A DNA stretch of 64,000 bases from contig NW_006763309.1 in NCBI RefSeq assembly GCF_000218685.1, positions 380,060 through 444,059 of the forward strand, in the 5' to 3' direction. The notes beneath the pieces are model-generated. The model worked only from the letters and a program-made list of their open reading frames with translations, was not told the origin of the DNA and made no database searches. This document shows positions 23,001-35,360 of this stretch, piece by piece. Positions within the stretch are counted from its first letter, which is position 1. The number at the start of each line of letters is the position of its first letter. Source of the stretch: Serpula lacrymans var. lacrymans S7.9. Lineage: Eukaryota; Basidiomycota; Agaricomycetes; Boletales; Serpulaceae. The position numbers and the translations under genes were made by a program.

Positions 23001-26000
23001 ATGTCTTCAGCATTTGATCGTCAGGTTCGCCCCATCTATGGTCAGTTTCTTAGCTTTTCTTTTCCGCGTGTTTTATACACGTTATTTGTGCAGATGCTCT
23101 CGACTCTGGGTCCAACAAGCCAGCCATCATCGCGTGCACCAAGCTGCTTAAAAAGTATCCAAAAAGCACTTTGCTGATGGTGTGTCTTTTTGTCTCGCTT
23201 TTGATGGACACATGTCGAGTCGAGTGACGTCTGTCACATTTGGTCAGGCTCTCAAAGCTCTCGGTCTAGTGCGTTTGCAGAAAGTGGAAGAATCAATGAT
23301 GCTTTGTGACGAAGTACTCGCAACGAAAACTACAGACGATTCCACTCTCTCAATCATGACTCATGTCCTTAGAGGGCTGGGGAGGTGTAGGTCCTACTGA
23401 GTTTTCCTATCAGCAAGTGATGGTCTAGTTAACTTGCTTTAGTCACGGATATGATTGCAATGTTCGACGATGCCTTCAAACGACAACCTCATAACGAAGA
23501 ACTCGGCGCTCAAACCTTCTTTGCTAACATCAGAACGACTAACTGGAAAGCAGCTCAACAAGTATGTTATCTCTCCTGTGTCTAGACCAAAAGATACGTT
23601 TTGCTCGCGAGAAAAAGTTGTGAGCCCTCCAAGAAGAGAGCATTTATTTGACATCACCGTCTCATCACCGTGTATCTCCGTGTTTATCTTCCACGTGTTC
23701 TTTTAGGTAGCGAACAAGATGCACAAGCAATTTCAAGAAGACCGATATCTATACTGGAACATCCTTGCAGTTATTCTCCAGGTCGGTAATACCAAGCGTC
23801 TTCATAAAACTCCCAAGTCCTGACCTTGGGGACGAAAATCAGGCCAATGACTCCACTACCCCCCCTAATATGCGCAACTTACTTTACAAGCTCGCTCATA
23901 GGCATGTCTTGTCTTCTCCCACCCCTTCTTATTTGAGCGCGGATCGATTTCACCTGCATCTTATTATTCTGCAAGAGTTGCAGCTTTTTGACGAAGCCCA
24001 CACTTTGCTAGAGAGTGAAGTAGGGAAAGCCATCTGCTCAACCAGCCTCGTCTGCAATCACACACGGCGAGACATTTGGCGGCTCCGTGGACTATGGGAA
24101 GAAGAGGGTGAGCGTGCACAACGGAATATAACTGAGAGACGGTAGTACTGTTTTCCCGCACGGTGTTAATGGCCGCTCTGACTTGCTTTGCATTTTGCTC
24201 CCTTCCTGAAGAGACCGGAATTGGCTAGAGTTTTTATCCGTATTGGATGCTACCTTTTCTACCGTCTCATCTCCTCATCAGCAGGAAGTGACAGAAGCTG
24301 TGAAGTCTGAATGTATCGAATGCATTTCAAAGGCGCGACAGTTTTTCACTGAGATTGCCGAGGGTGACGGGCGTAAAGACCGGTCGGGATTTCTAGCACT
24401 TCTTGAACTAGAGAAACGGTCGATCACCAATGGGCTGGTGTCAGGTTTGCACTGATTGTCCCAGAAAATTTTCGTCTTCCTCATTGTGCAATTCTCAGAC
24501 CAAACGGAGCTGCTAACTTTGATGAAAAGATATTACAACACCTTCGGGGATAAAGCTTGCTGTTTCGAAGATACAAGGCCATATCTGGAACTTCCTGATG
24601 ATAGCCTGTCGGCCTGGACAAGCTTCTTAGAATCACAAACTGTCTCCTATGTACGTATGGATCACTCGCGTAGTAACCATACTCAATACGTTTCCCTCCT
24701 TGCAGGTAGATGTATCAGAACTGCAGCGGTGTATCAACATCCGAAAACTAACACGCTACAATCTTCCAGAATCCCAGCTTTCTCCAGAGTCAGAATCTAC
24801 TAGAGCAGTAGAGTATCTTAGCGACTATCTAGAAGGTCTTCATCTTGGAAACAGTTTGCCTGTGACCGAACTACAGCCTGTAGATGACCTTGCTATCCTA
24901 GCTGGTCAGGCTTTCGTCAACTCGTGGAAAACTTCCGGCGATGTGAAGTACCTGTTTAGCGCTGCGTTGGTCTTGGAGTTTGCTTTGACGAAAAGTCGCC
25001 TGTCATTCCCCATCCGACTTTTACTTGTCCGAATTTACCGCTTACTTGGTAAATATTGAGTCTTTGTATTTCTTTTAATAGCTGACCTTAGTTACCTCTG
25101 CGTCTGTCGTCTCTAGGTGCATCTTCGCTCGCTATAGAACATTATCGTGCTATGCATGTGAAACAAGTTCAAAATGACACGCTCTCTCACTTTATTCTGT
25201 CACGCGCTTCAACGTTTTCCTCAGCCGCTACTGGTGATCTTACATACCCTACCGAATGTATAGAAGCCAGTCAAATATACATCAGCAATACACAAGAGGT
25301 ATTTACACAATCTCTGTACATACTTGGTTACTAACAACTTGTCGTCAGACTGCCGAATTCATAACTCGGGCCTTCTCTGCTGAGAAATACACGCAGGTAA
25401 GCCAGATTTCCTTTTCCATTCTTACAACGCTAAACAATAAAGTAGATCCCGGACTTTATGACCTTCGAGGATAGACTTGAGAATTCTCTTCAACGCGATC
25501 TTGTAAAAGTCGAGCATGTTCGCATGCGCATTTCCCATGAACATCTTGAGCCAAATCTCATAGACTCTGAACTCGTAGAATTGAAGTTTGTCTTCGATCG
25601 CGGTAGGGCATATTCCCTCTCGTGATTTTCCCCGCTCTAATGCAACACCCCATAGTTCATCATGATAATCGTGACTTTGAAATCTTGCCCAACTATCAGC
25701 CCCGTTCACAGCCTTCGTACAACGAACAGACTCTTCTATTTGGCAGTTCACCAAGTGTAAGTGGTCTTGATGTTCAGTGGTGATAGTTTTCTCAAGTCAA
25801 TGGATCTCCAGTACGGTTGGCTAGGGTTGTTCCTAAAAGTATATATCCGGGCATTCCAGCAAGCCAGCGATCTAGACGAAAGCGTGGAAGAAAAGCTGCT
25901 TGTTGGTGATAGACCAATCAAACCCAGCGACCTGGAGAAGATTTCATTAAAGGAGCGATTAGCTGAGAGGAAACCAGAAGAATACAACGAGGTACGACCT

Positions 26001-26938
26001 TAGATGTGATCACTGATAACTGCTGTTTTGACAAAATTTGCCTTCAAGCTAACATCGGATGAACGTCTCTTCGTTGACTGGGCTACTATACTGGGTGACT
26101 GGCTTGAACCTTACCATGATCATACTAGGCCACCACCAGCGGTAGTCTTGGCTGAGGCTGCGAAACAGACAGAAAAGGCGTATCCTTTGAAAGGTCATGT
26201 CACTCCGCCAGTGAGTGACAGTGCTTCCAACGGTCATAGCAAGAAAGAGGAAGAAGCTCCTGCTGTGAAAAAGGCGCCTGAAGCCGTTGCCAACTTCTTT
26301 GATGGTAAGTACACGGTCTAGTGGTGCGAAGCAAACTGTTCATTTATTCTAATGTAGAAATGACTCAACGCTTTAAAAGCCTAGTGGAGAGTCAGAGTCC
26401 ACCCTCAGAGATATTGCATGTGGCTGCTCTGACCCAGGAGGTGCGGGAGTTGTAACACTTGCCTTTCTTTCTTGAACTTAACTTGGACAAATAGGCCTTC
26501 CTTGTGTTCACTATGGGGACGCTAAGATTCAGATCTGCTCCGCTGGTCAAAATTCACAAATTAGGTGCTGTAAGTATTCATATCATAACTTGGACCTTAT
26601 CATTCAACTGATAGATGGGTGGGTTACTAGCTGGTTCAGATGTTTAATGAAATACGCACGAAAGCTATATGTGTACTACGAGACATGCAAAGTCATCTTG
26701 CACAAGTCAGTGAAGGTGAGAATACCGTGGAGAGTAGGAAGCAGTTCCTCGACCTCCCTGTTAGTTCCAAGGTACGTATTGTTATGTGATATTGACGTTC
26801 AAAGAGCTCACGTACCGCCAGCTTGACCACGATTTCGTGATAAACATTGCGAAAAAAATACGGGAGTCTCGGAAGAAGACACTAGAAGGAGCTGGGAAAG
26901 GCATGTTGAAAATCTGTAGCACATATGAGCACGCATAG
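23001..26938 (+). CDS. NAA25: NatB N-terminal acetyltransferase auxiliary subunit Naa25/Mdm20
   Basis: Ribosome-anchoring TPR subunit of NatB, which together with catalytic Naa20 acetylates N-termini starting Met-Asp/Glu/Asn/Gln. The start MSSAFDRQVRPIYDALDSGS is typical of the family. TPR-like repeats follow: NKPAIIACTKLLKKYPKS, LALKALGLVRL-type (here MALKALGLVRLQKVEESMML), MFDDAFKRQPHNEELGAQTF and RDIWRLRGLWEEE. The C-terminal half is helical (ALVLEFALTKSRLSFPIRLL, SMDLQYGWLGLFLKVYIRAF) and ends near GKGMLKICSTYEHA with TAG at 26936-26938. The gene has more than a dozen introns, so internal exon edges are approximate, but the two ends are clear. Confidence 0.9.
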
Positions 26939-27243
26939 AATTAGGGAGATAGGGCAGAGCTAAGTATCATAACGTACGATAGCTAGCGTTGAAGGGCATA
27001 TTCAAAACAACACACTTCTCATATCATTGATTCCGATCCATGCATGCAAACCCATGATTCTCTCGTGTCGTTAATAAGCTATTAGTCTAAGTCTTAGGCG
27101 CCCAATCATGTAACGTGACTTTGTTCTTTACTACTTACCTCAGGCTTTCCGGTTACTGTACCGACCACTTTCTTCATAGCATCAAGTTCATGCGGCATAC
27201 CTGTTCATTTCACAAACGGTGACACTGACAGACTTACATACCA
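26939..27243. other. Short intergenic gap NAA25-GAA1
   Basis: These 305 bp hold the 3' end of NAA25 and the promoter of GAA1, transcribed in the same direction. No other gene is visible. Confidence 0.45.
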
Positions 27244-29668
27244 ATGGAGCGTATCAGAGCGTTCTTAAAACGACCAAGTGCTGCTCGAGTTCAAAGACGA
27301 AAAGCGTTCGCATCTCAAATCCACCGTCGATTGTCAAGTTTAATGTTCGTTGGCACCCTACAAACATCTTCATTGCTTCTCAGATCATTTATAGAGCAGC
27401 GCTCTTTGCTGTTGGCTTCACATGGATGATCGTCATCCCCCACCCATCACTTTCGCAACGGACGTATATAGACGAGAACGCGTTACAACCAGGACAGGTG
27501 CGTTTTGTCACGCGTATTTTGGGAGGAATATTTGTAGTAACATCCATAGGTCAATCCTTATTGGAATTGGGTCGATGTTCATAGAGCAGATCAATATCTC
27601 TACCAGCTGGAAGCTCTACGTGACGCAAACTCTACGAGTGAGGAGTGAGATTTAATCATACCACCTCCAGTATCAATGGTGCTCTAACGTACATTGCAGA
27701 AGAGCCGGGTTTTTCCAATCAGAGTTCAGGAAACTTGGACTTGTTTCGTCAACACAGAATTATGAGATTTCCACCAGCTCTGTACCAGTTGGTGTTTTCT
27801 ATTGTTTCATTTTGGTTGTACTGAGAACTTGCTTCTCCTGAATAGATGATACGTGGAAGCAATGCTTATGCTATATTATCATCACCTCGAGCATCGGGAA
27901 CTGAAGCTTTGCTCATCAGCGCTTCGTGGATAAGCAGACAAGGGGAGGGCGATGGCACTTTAAATCTTCGAGGCATTGCTACTGTCCTCTCGCTTGCAGG
28001 ATTTTTGAAAGGTGAGCGGACATGCTGGTAGAAATATACGGATATCCATACAGATTCTCGATAGGCTACTCGCTTTGGGCAAAGGACATCATATTTGTCA
28101 TTAGCGATGGTCACCTCGAAGGGATGCATGCTTGGCTTAGCGCCTACCATGGCGTTGTCCAGTCAAGTACGCCCACTTACTACAAAAACACACTACTTTT
28201 TCATCATTACTGGCAGACCTTAAAACTGATAGCTTACAATATTCGTCTGGTGTAATATGGACGGCACTAAACATCGATTATCCTGGCCACTCATTCTCTA
28301 GGATCGGCATATTCCATGGTTGGCATTCAAGTATATATGTCACGTTTATCGCTAATGACTCCTGGTAGAGGGTCTAAATGGTCGTCTCCCAAATCAAGAT
28401 TTTCTTAATTGTTTACAAGTCATAGGTCATGTAACGGGTGGTGTCCCGGTGTCTGTTTACGACTACATGGACAGCAGTCAAATCGCACACCGCCCAAATG
28501 ACCTGGACGATATACTTGCTTGGATACCCGCATTTCTCAGAGAGAATTATGACGTCCGAGAATATGTCTACCGCGCGCGAAACGTAGCTCGCTTTGTGAG
28601 CTATCAAGCCCGAGGAAAAGCCAGTGGCTTGCATGGATTACTACATCAGTATGTTTCTAATATACACAAAGGCAATAGCATCTGATGTCATATAGATTTC
28701 GTATCGATGCGATCACTATATTCGCTGTTCCTGCGTCTGGTCCTCATGGTTTCCATGCTCTTGGAAGGCAATGATCTTTCTCTTTCATCGTGGCTTCTTC
28801 GTTAATTTGTACTTCCCAGAATAATCGAGTCTTCGTTGAGGACTATGAACAATTTGCTGGAACGACTTCACGCATCGTTCTTCTTCTACATCTTAACAAG
28901 TTCAACTACTTTCATGAAGATTGGCATGTTTCTTCCAAGTACGGTCATAGTAAGCGTAGCCATGATCTTTCGTGGACTGGGCGAGTGGGTAGATGCGGGA
29001 TGGGTTCTGGTTGTCGACCCATCTACTGACTCCTCAAAAGTTGATCCTATCATCACTTCACCGCCAGAAAACTGGGTCTCAAGGCGACGTCCAGTGTTGC
29101 CTGCTCTGGCACTAATGACTTTCACGCACTTTATTGGCATTCTTCTGTTCTTTTCGATAACGAACCCGCTATTTTTCGAAAATCAGAAAGTGAGCATTAT
29201 ACGTTAGCTATGGCTCGCTCTCTTCTAAACATTGTACGGCAGGTATATGGCCCTCTTGTTTTTGCCATAGCATGTTTGCTCCCTCTTATTACCCCTCATA
29301 TTTCTCCTTCCACGGCAAATAATGCTGCCATGCTAACAAGCGTTCTCAAGGCGCTCAACCTCTGCTTCGCATCGACGGTAATATCTATTACCTGCGTCCT
29401 TAATTTTTCCCTCGCCACAATGGTTGCTGTTCTGTTGGGTATTCCGCTGATCATTGCTGCACCATCCTCAACCGTAGCTACTGGCTGCTTGAAGTATGCC
29501 GCCTACTGTCTTCTTGCACTGGGATGGGTGTTGGTAGCTCCTATAACGCGAGATGCTATCTGGAACTGGGAGGTGCTAGGAGTTTGGTTTGCACCGTTTA
29601 TGTGTATTGTTTTCGCGCCATTGGTATTACAAGCGGGCGTAATATCTCTTTACCGACCGTTAGAATAG
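27244..29668 (+). CDS. GAA1: GPI transamidase component Gaa1
   Basis: ER membrane subunit of the GPI-transamidase complex that attaches GPI anchors to proteins. The N-terminus is basic (MERIRAFLKRPSAARVQRRK), then TM1 (IIYRAALFAVGFTWMIVI) and the family motif QRTYIDENALQPGQV. The lumenal M28-peptidase-like region contains AYAILSSPRASGTEALLISA, WAKDIIFVISDGHLEGMHAW, YRARNVARFVSYQARGKAS and FRIDAITIFAVPASGPHGFH, then NNLLERLHASFFFYILTSST leading into several C-terminal TM helices, ending SLYRPLE. The junction between the basic N-terminus and TM1 needs an unusually short 35-nt intron (27349-27383). Otherwise the gene is intact. Confidence 0.9.
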
Positions 29669-29768
29669 TGGGACATATACGAGCTTGGGTCTTCGCTGAG
29701 AGTTGCAGGAATGATAGCCTACGATACAACCAATATATAAACTGGGTATAACCATAACTACAGCTAGC

Positions 29769-31455
29769 TTAACCCAGCTCCATGGGTACTGGGTCTTCAG
29801 AGCCAAAAAGATCGCCATCAAGCTGTGTTTCGTCCTCATCTTCTGCTCCATCGTTTGCCCCTTCTTCTGGATCTGTATCTTCAGCGATGATACCTTCCTT
29901 CTGGAGCCGCTGTTTTTCTTTCATTTCATCTCTCTGTCCAAGCTTCATTTCGAGGTCAGCTGTGAGTTTCTTCAGAGCATCCTCGAATCGTTTCTATAGT
30001 AGCGCGTAATCATAAGCGAGGCTATAACAGAATATCAGAGTTACAAATACCTTGATCAGGGGATTAGCAGAGCTGGCCACCTCGTTAGCCTTCTTCGCAA
30101 CAGCTGTTTCTAAGTCTCTTATTTCTTCGTTCAAGAGTTTCCTAGCCTGGGCGTCCTCGTCGTCATCATCTTCATCGTCATCTTCTTCACTTTCGTCATC
30201 TTCGTCTTCATCTTCGTCGTCTTCGTCTTCTTCATCCCCGAGTGCCAAATCGAGCTCAGCCGCAAGTTCTTCATCAATATCACCTTCACCTTCCTCTTCA
30301 TCACCCTCATCCGCTCCATCGTCAGCGTTGTCGGGCCCAGGTGTAGGTGCATCCCCTACCTCTGACCCTAAAATTCCAGGAGTAGGGATATCCATTGGTT
30401 CATCCCGTTCTACAAACTCGGAGTCTGAAAGATCTGGATTCACATTCTCGAGCACCTCTAGAACACGATGAGGACAGCGTAACTTGAAGATAATATATAT
30501 GGCATACCATATCGAACTTCTGAAGCAGAAGCATCTACTCCCAGCAATCTTTCTACCTCCTCTTCGACACTTTCAATGGTCTACGAAGCGTATATAAATA
30601 TGCAGTCCAGCGCTAAATTTGTCTAAACATACCCGTTTATTTATTCTCTTTCGGAATCTCCGTTTTCGAACATGATGCAAAGGAGGCGTGATTCCATGTG
30701 GCCAAATGAACTCCTCAATATTGAAATTTCGATGGTGGGAGGCTCCATCGTCGTTGTCAACGCGATCCCCCACTACAAGCATCTTCATCAAAAGTGTGAG
30801 CCATACGATTTCAAGACAAACCCAGCACTATTGACCTGACAAATATCGGCTACTTTGAACATCTGTTTATTGTCTAGCGTCTTTTGCGATTCTATGACGC
30901 ACGGAAGATCTACTAGCTTTGACATGTAAGTCGAAGCCCCTATGTGGAACATTGCGCGTCGAGAGTCTGGTATTGTTCAACATCTACTCAGAAAAGCGAA
31001 GACTAGATATGTTCACCTTTGAATTTGAACCACACGTCGTTACTTATTTCCCTCGTTGTAACCATATCCCGAAGTTTGTCAAGATCCTCGCCCGGAGGCA
31101 TTCTGAGAATAAATTGCTCCTCGAAAGCAAGGTCCTCGTCGTCTGAGTCTAGTTCTCGATCATAAGCTCCAAGAAAGGACATTCCAGGGGCTTGAGCTGC
31201 TGCTTTTTCGCTCAGTTTGAGTTTCAGCTTTGGCTGCGGTTTTGATTTTGCGGTCGCAGAGCGGGTGGTCCGCTCAGAAGCCTCCAGATGAGGTATTGAA
31301 CTTCGCAGTCGAGGCGAGGAGGCCATGGTGGGCTCTGCTGTGATTCTGGTCGGACGAGGTCGTTGGTTTTCGGGGGAAGTTGTCGGTCGTGCACTTGCTG
31401 TAGATGGTCCAGCGTGGTCTTCAAAGTCGTCAATGACGATGAGGTCGTCCTCCAT
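29769..31455 (-). CDS. TAF7: TFIID subunit TAF7
   Basis: TFIID component that contacts TAF1 and helps control initiation. The N-terminal 100 residues are Ser/Pro/Arg-rich and probably disordered. The TAFII55 domain follows: EQFILRMPPGEDLDKLRDMV, DVWFKFK, KLVDLPCVIESQKTLDNKQM and EEFIWPHGITPPLHHVRKRR, then FRKRINKRTIESVEEEVERL. The C-terminal part is a very acidic low-complexity tract (Asp/Glu runs, 30150-30330), then a coiled coil (KRFEDALKKLTADLEMKLGQ) and a tail ending DPVPMELG. Introns are short. It converges with GAA1 (100 bp between stops) and diverges from MED16 (167 bp). Confidence 0.95.
30150..30335. repeat. Low-complexity GAT/GAA tract in TAF7
   Basis: A purine-rich (minus strand) run of GAT, GAA, GAC and GAG codons encodes the acidic tract of TAF7. 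It also produces a spurious poly-Ser open frame on the plus strand. Confidence 0.8.
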
Positions 31456-31622
31456 TGTGTTACCTGAAGGTTAAATGTTGTGTATTTAGAACAGCCACAA
31501 TGATAGAATGCAGGCTCCTTATTTGCGGTTATTGATGGCTATGTGTCCAAATGGTGTCTAGATAACAGACTATGACTGAATCTGGACTATCGCTATATCA
31601 GCATTACTAGGAGCTATCTAAC
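31456..31622. promoter_or_regulatory. Bidirectional promoter TAF7 / MED16
   Basis: Only 167 bp separate the two divergent start codons, so both 5' UTRs and promoters must share this DNA. No TATA box is obvious on either side. Confidence 0.6.
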
Positions 31623-34600
31623 ATGTTCACCGACACACAGCACTCGCCATCCAAAGGTAAAGCAAAGGATGTCCCAAATTCACGCTGGGAAGCTGGCTGG
31701 TGGGAGTTCTATCCTTTGGTAGAGCGTTTGCAAAGGTGACTACCATCAAGTCACTTTGGTTCTGCTAATACCTCTCGTTCAGATCAGTGGTGTGGACAAA
31801 ATCATCTACACTAATCACCTCTCATCCTGTACAACCCCGCCTTATATCAAGACTCTTTTCCTCTTCGAAAGAATACGCGATCGTTACTCCTGAGCCGGTA
31901 GCCTCTTCGCCTTCCGCCTATGACCCCCCAAAGATCATCACCGTTTCGCCAGATGATATCTGGCTTTTTGCATATTTTCCTGGCCTTGAGTGCGATGGAG
32001 TAGGCTGCCTATGGAAAAGAGGCTATCAAGTGGACAGCTGGGCCATCAAGGAATCTTGGAGTTTCCCCAGAGGTGCAGGAGTTATAGAAGCTTCGTGGGT
32101 TGGATCTGAGCGTGAAGTGAGTTCAATCTTACGCGCCATATAGAACCTCACGTTGATATATGTTTTGCAGTGGATCATGACCGCAGATGATTCTATTACC
32201 CGCTTACCATCTCGCGGACCTCTTACTCCAGTATCCGACCCCACATTAATGATAGTTACGCAGGAACAACGACTCCAAGTTTACTATCTACGCGACTATG
32301 GCACGAATCTTAAGGTCCTTAGTTGCTCCTTGGTACGGCCCGATTCCGCCAACGAAAATCAGAGTGCCGTTCCGGGCGAGACGATACCAGGAACCGCCAG
32401 AGTCTGCGTTGGTGCTGCGATAGGACAATGTTATAATGGTAAGGCGTCCTTCACGTTCAACATCCCAAAATATCAATTAATAGCAAAAAACATCAGATGC
32501 AGATTGTTCGATACTTGTAGCTATGAGATATAAGTTCTATATGTTGATAGGTCCAGATCCAAACGATGATATTGAGGACCCTGATTTCCCTCTCTTTGAC
32601 GCTCGAAACGGTATGCCTCGCCCTCCTTCCCCGGAATGGGAGTCATCTGGTGAGGAGGCGGCTATCGAACTGTGTGAAGTAAAATTAAGTTTCGATGGAA
32701 CAATTTTCAGTATGTTAATTAGGTGTTCTCAAAGTTTGTTCTAATGCTTATTTCTGCCACAGGCCTAAAAAGCAAACCTTTACCATCTATTCACTATTCG
32801 ACACGAAGTGTGATCCAACTTACGTTCATCTGCCCTCCTGCGCTAAAACCTCAAGCATCCAACCCCTCATTGCAATCCCCCAAAAAAGACGGGAAGTCTC
32901 AGGAAAACACTTCTACGGAATCAAACGTGATGTATTTGGTTGCGGGCTACTTGGATTTTGGGAAATGTAGGCTCAGATTCGAATTGAACTTGTTGCATTT
33001 TTTGTTCATACATTTCGTTCTCTGATCGCACGCTTTAGACACCGAACCTCCCCAGTCTGAAATGGTTCTACATACCTTGACTCATCAGATGTCACCATCT
33101 GTTGCCAATCCTGGACAAATGACCTGGGTAAGGAAGGTCCACAATACACCAATCTGCATCACTACTGATCTACCATAGTTATCCAAACCCACCAGTCGCT
33201 CTTTTACTCCAGGCGTGATGTCCTTTTTCACTCCTATCATCACTAAGACTGTCCCAATCAAGGCTATTATATATGCTGGAGTTCTCGATACGTCAGGTTA
33301 TATAGCCAATACAAAACCGAAACCAAAATCAACGCCTATTGGGAAAGTTATCGTTTTGAAACTGTAGGTTCATCTCTCACCTTGAAACTAGTTGATGGAG
33401 TTTTACCAGTTGACAGGCCCGAATTGTCCGACGATACAGAGTGGGAAAGCTCCGCGATATTATCGTCGGTGGAACTCGCTGGCTCAGAGCGTAAGCATTT
33501 TTTTCCCGATCGAACCTGGACATATCATTCACGTCCGTCGTAAGTTCCCTTGAGTGTCACCACTTCTCCTAACGGAACACTGTTGGGTTCCATGTCCGCG
33601 GTTGTACCAACCCAGACCAGTTTTCATGCATTGCCGAAACGTCATTCCAATCCCACTCTTGATCCAGCGTCTCGTACGTGCTACCCTGTGAACTAAATAA
33701 CTACATAGACTGAGATCAACGACTTCCGAATCATTTTAGATTTACCACTAAAGTCACTGTACACATTACCTCTCGTGTCAGCTTTACTGGCCAGGAAGTC
33801 AACAGCAGATATTAGTTTCCTTCTGTCAAATCCCTCAGTGAAAGCTGACTTGTTAGCTGAGACTTTATACGGCGCATTATCTCTATTCGAAACCAGCGTG
33901 CCCGGTGGATTGACGAATTCTTGGATGTCGGAAGTCATCGGTACTGCTGTGGAGATTTACAGGTATACCTCATTTCTTGTAATGTAGGTATCTTTTCTTC
34001 ACAGAGACTTATAGGAGTAGAGCGTTGCGCTCCAGCAACAGCAAAGATCGACAACACTTCATGGAGCTCCATCAAACAGCACTTGAAGCTTGCACTGTAG
34101 CAGCGTGTCTCGCAGCGTTTGAAGACTGTCAAGAAAATGATGCTTACGATCTCGGTAAATAACCCGTTTCTGGACATGTTATCGTTGATTGATATTTATC
34201 CTCCTAATATAGAGGCTGTCTGGCAGCTAGTGAGCCTGTCCAATTGGATCGTCGGACTCTTAGAGAGGCTGTTAAGAGAATGCCTGACACTAGATGGCTC
34301 CATCGAGCCTAGTGAATCGAATAATGATGATGGTCCAAATGTTCCAGACGTTTGTGAGTGCCGTGACTTTGCACATTCATCGTGGATACTGTATGACGAT
34401 ACTTCTACGCTCAGCTTCCTCTGACTCTCATGAGACGGCACTCCATACTCCTATCTTGCTGCATCTCGCTCATCCATATTTGCTATCAAATCTTCGCAAT
34501 GTATTGTCTCATATCAACGCTTTTCGTGCGTTCCTGGGGACACTGACTGCACGAGGTGAAACTGCCCAGCTTGCAAGTGATGTTTTATTCGATCTCGTCG

Positions 34601-35121
34601 ATAGCTCTGGCGTGGGCCTTCCTGAGTTAGCGGCCATACTATCTGAATCGCTTCCAGCTTTAAATAGCATCAGTAGTGATAGAGCATTCCGGCAGTGCCA
34701 TATGATGCTGATCTTTACGCGATTGTCAGCTGAAGATACCAGACGAGCGCTAGCTTCGTGTCACCCTGTTCCCGCACTAATCGCACCACTGCGAACTCTG
34801 ATTTCAAAAATTAGTTCATCCAGCGCTATCAATAAGCCACACTTATTTATCAAGGCTTCGGATCTGGTAGACGAACTATCCAAATTGTCCAAATTGTCGA
34901 TAAGCGGACAAAATACCAAGGAAAAGGATATAGACGTCATTACTAAAGGGTTACTACTGAGACACGGCTCTGGGATTACGTGCCTACGCTGTGGCGGTAG
35001 ATCTGAGGTGACCAGTGAAGTGAATGCTGCTGGTAGGATCTCTCGCAGATGGAGGGCTTGGGAGAAGACGTGGCTGGCGCGGTGTATTTGTGGAGGTTTA
35101 TGGGTTACTGGCATGGATTGA
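31623..35121 (+). CDS. MED16: Mediator complex subunit 16
   Basis: Tail-module subunit of Mediator (Sin4 in yeast), linking activators to Pol II. Exon 1 starts MFTDTQHSPSKGKAKDVPNS and reaches WEFYPLVERLQRS, which splices to VVWTKSSTLITSHPVQPRLI. The N-terminal half resembles a WD40-like propeller (YDPPKIITVSPDDIWLFAYF, GCLWKRGYQVDSWAIKESWS, LMIVTQEQRLQVYYL). The C-terminal half is helical. The last 50 residues form the characteristic Cys pairs: GITCLRCGGRSEV, then RRWRAWEKTWLARCICGGLW. This C-x2-C ... CxCGG.W ending matches the conserved Med16 terminus and is the best evidence. Many short introns; middle exon edges are approximate. Confidence 0.85.
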
Positions 35122-35360
35122 TCGATGTATACGCAGGATGAAAGGCGCCCATTCTTGCGTCGACTATCTCTGTGACTTTGTTTCACGCAGTTCTGATGGT
35201 AATGTACGATAGTCTCGACCTTTCATATTCCTGGTCCAAAAGTGAGATGCAATGTTATAATATAGCCACAAATACAAGACGTTGTACGAGTAGTAGTTAA
35301 GAGTCATATCCAATGATGCTACGAATGAATGTTACATATGTAATTGCGAATGATCTGGGG

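Noticed and set aside
30052..30471. Plus-strand poly-Ser open frame
   Set aside because: It is the antisense of the Asp/Glu tract of TAF7.
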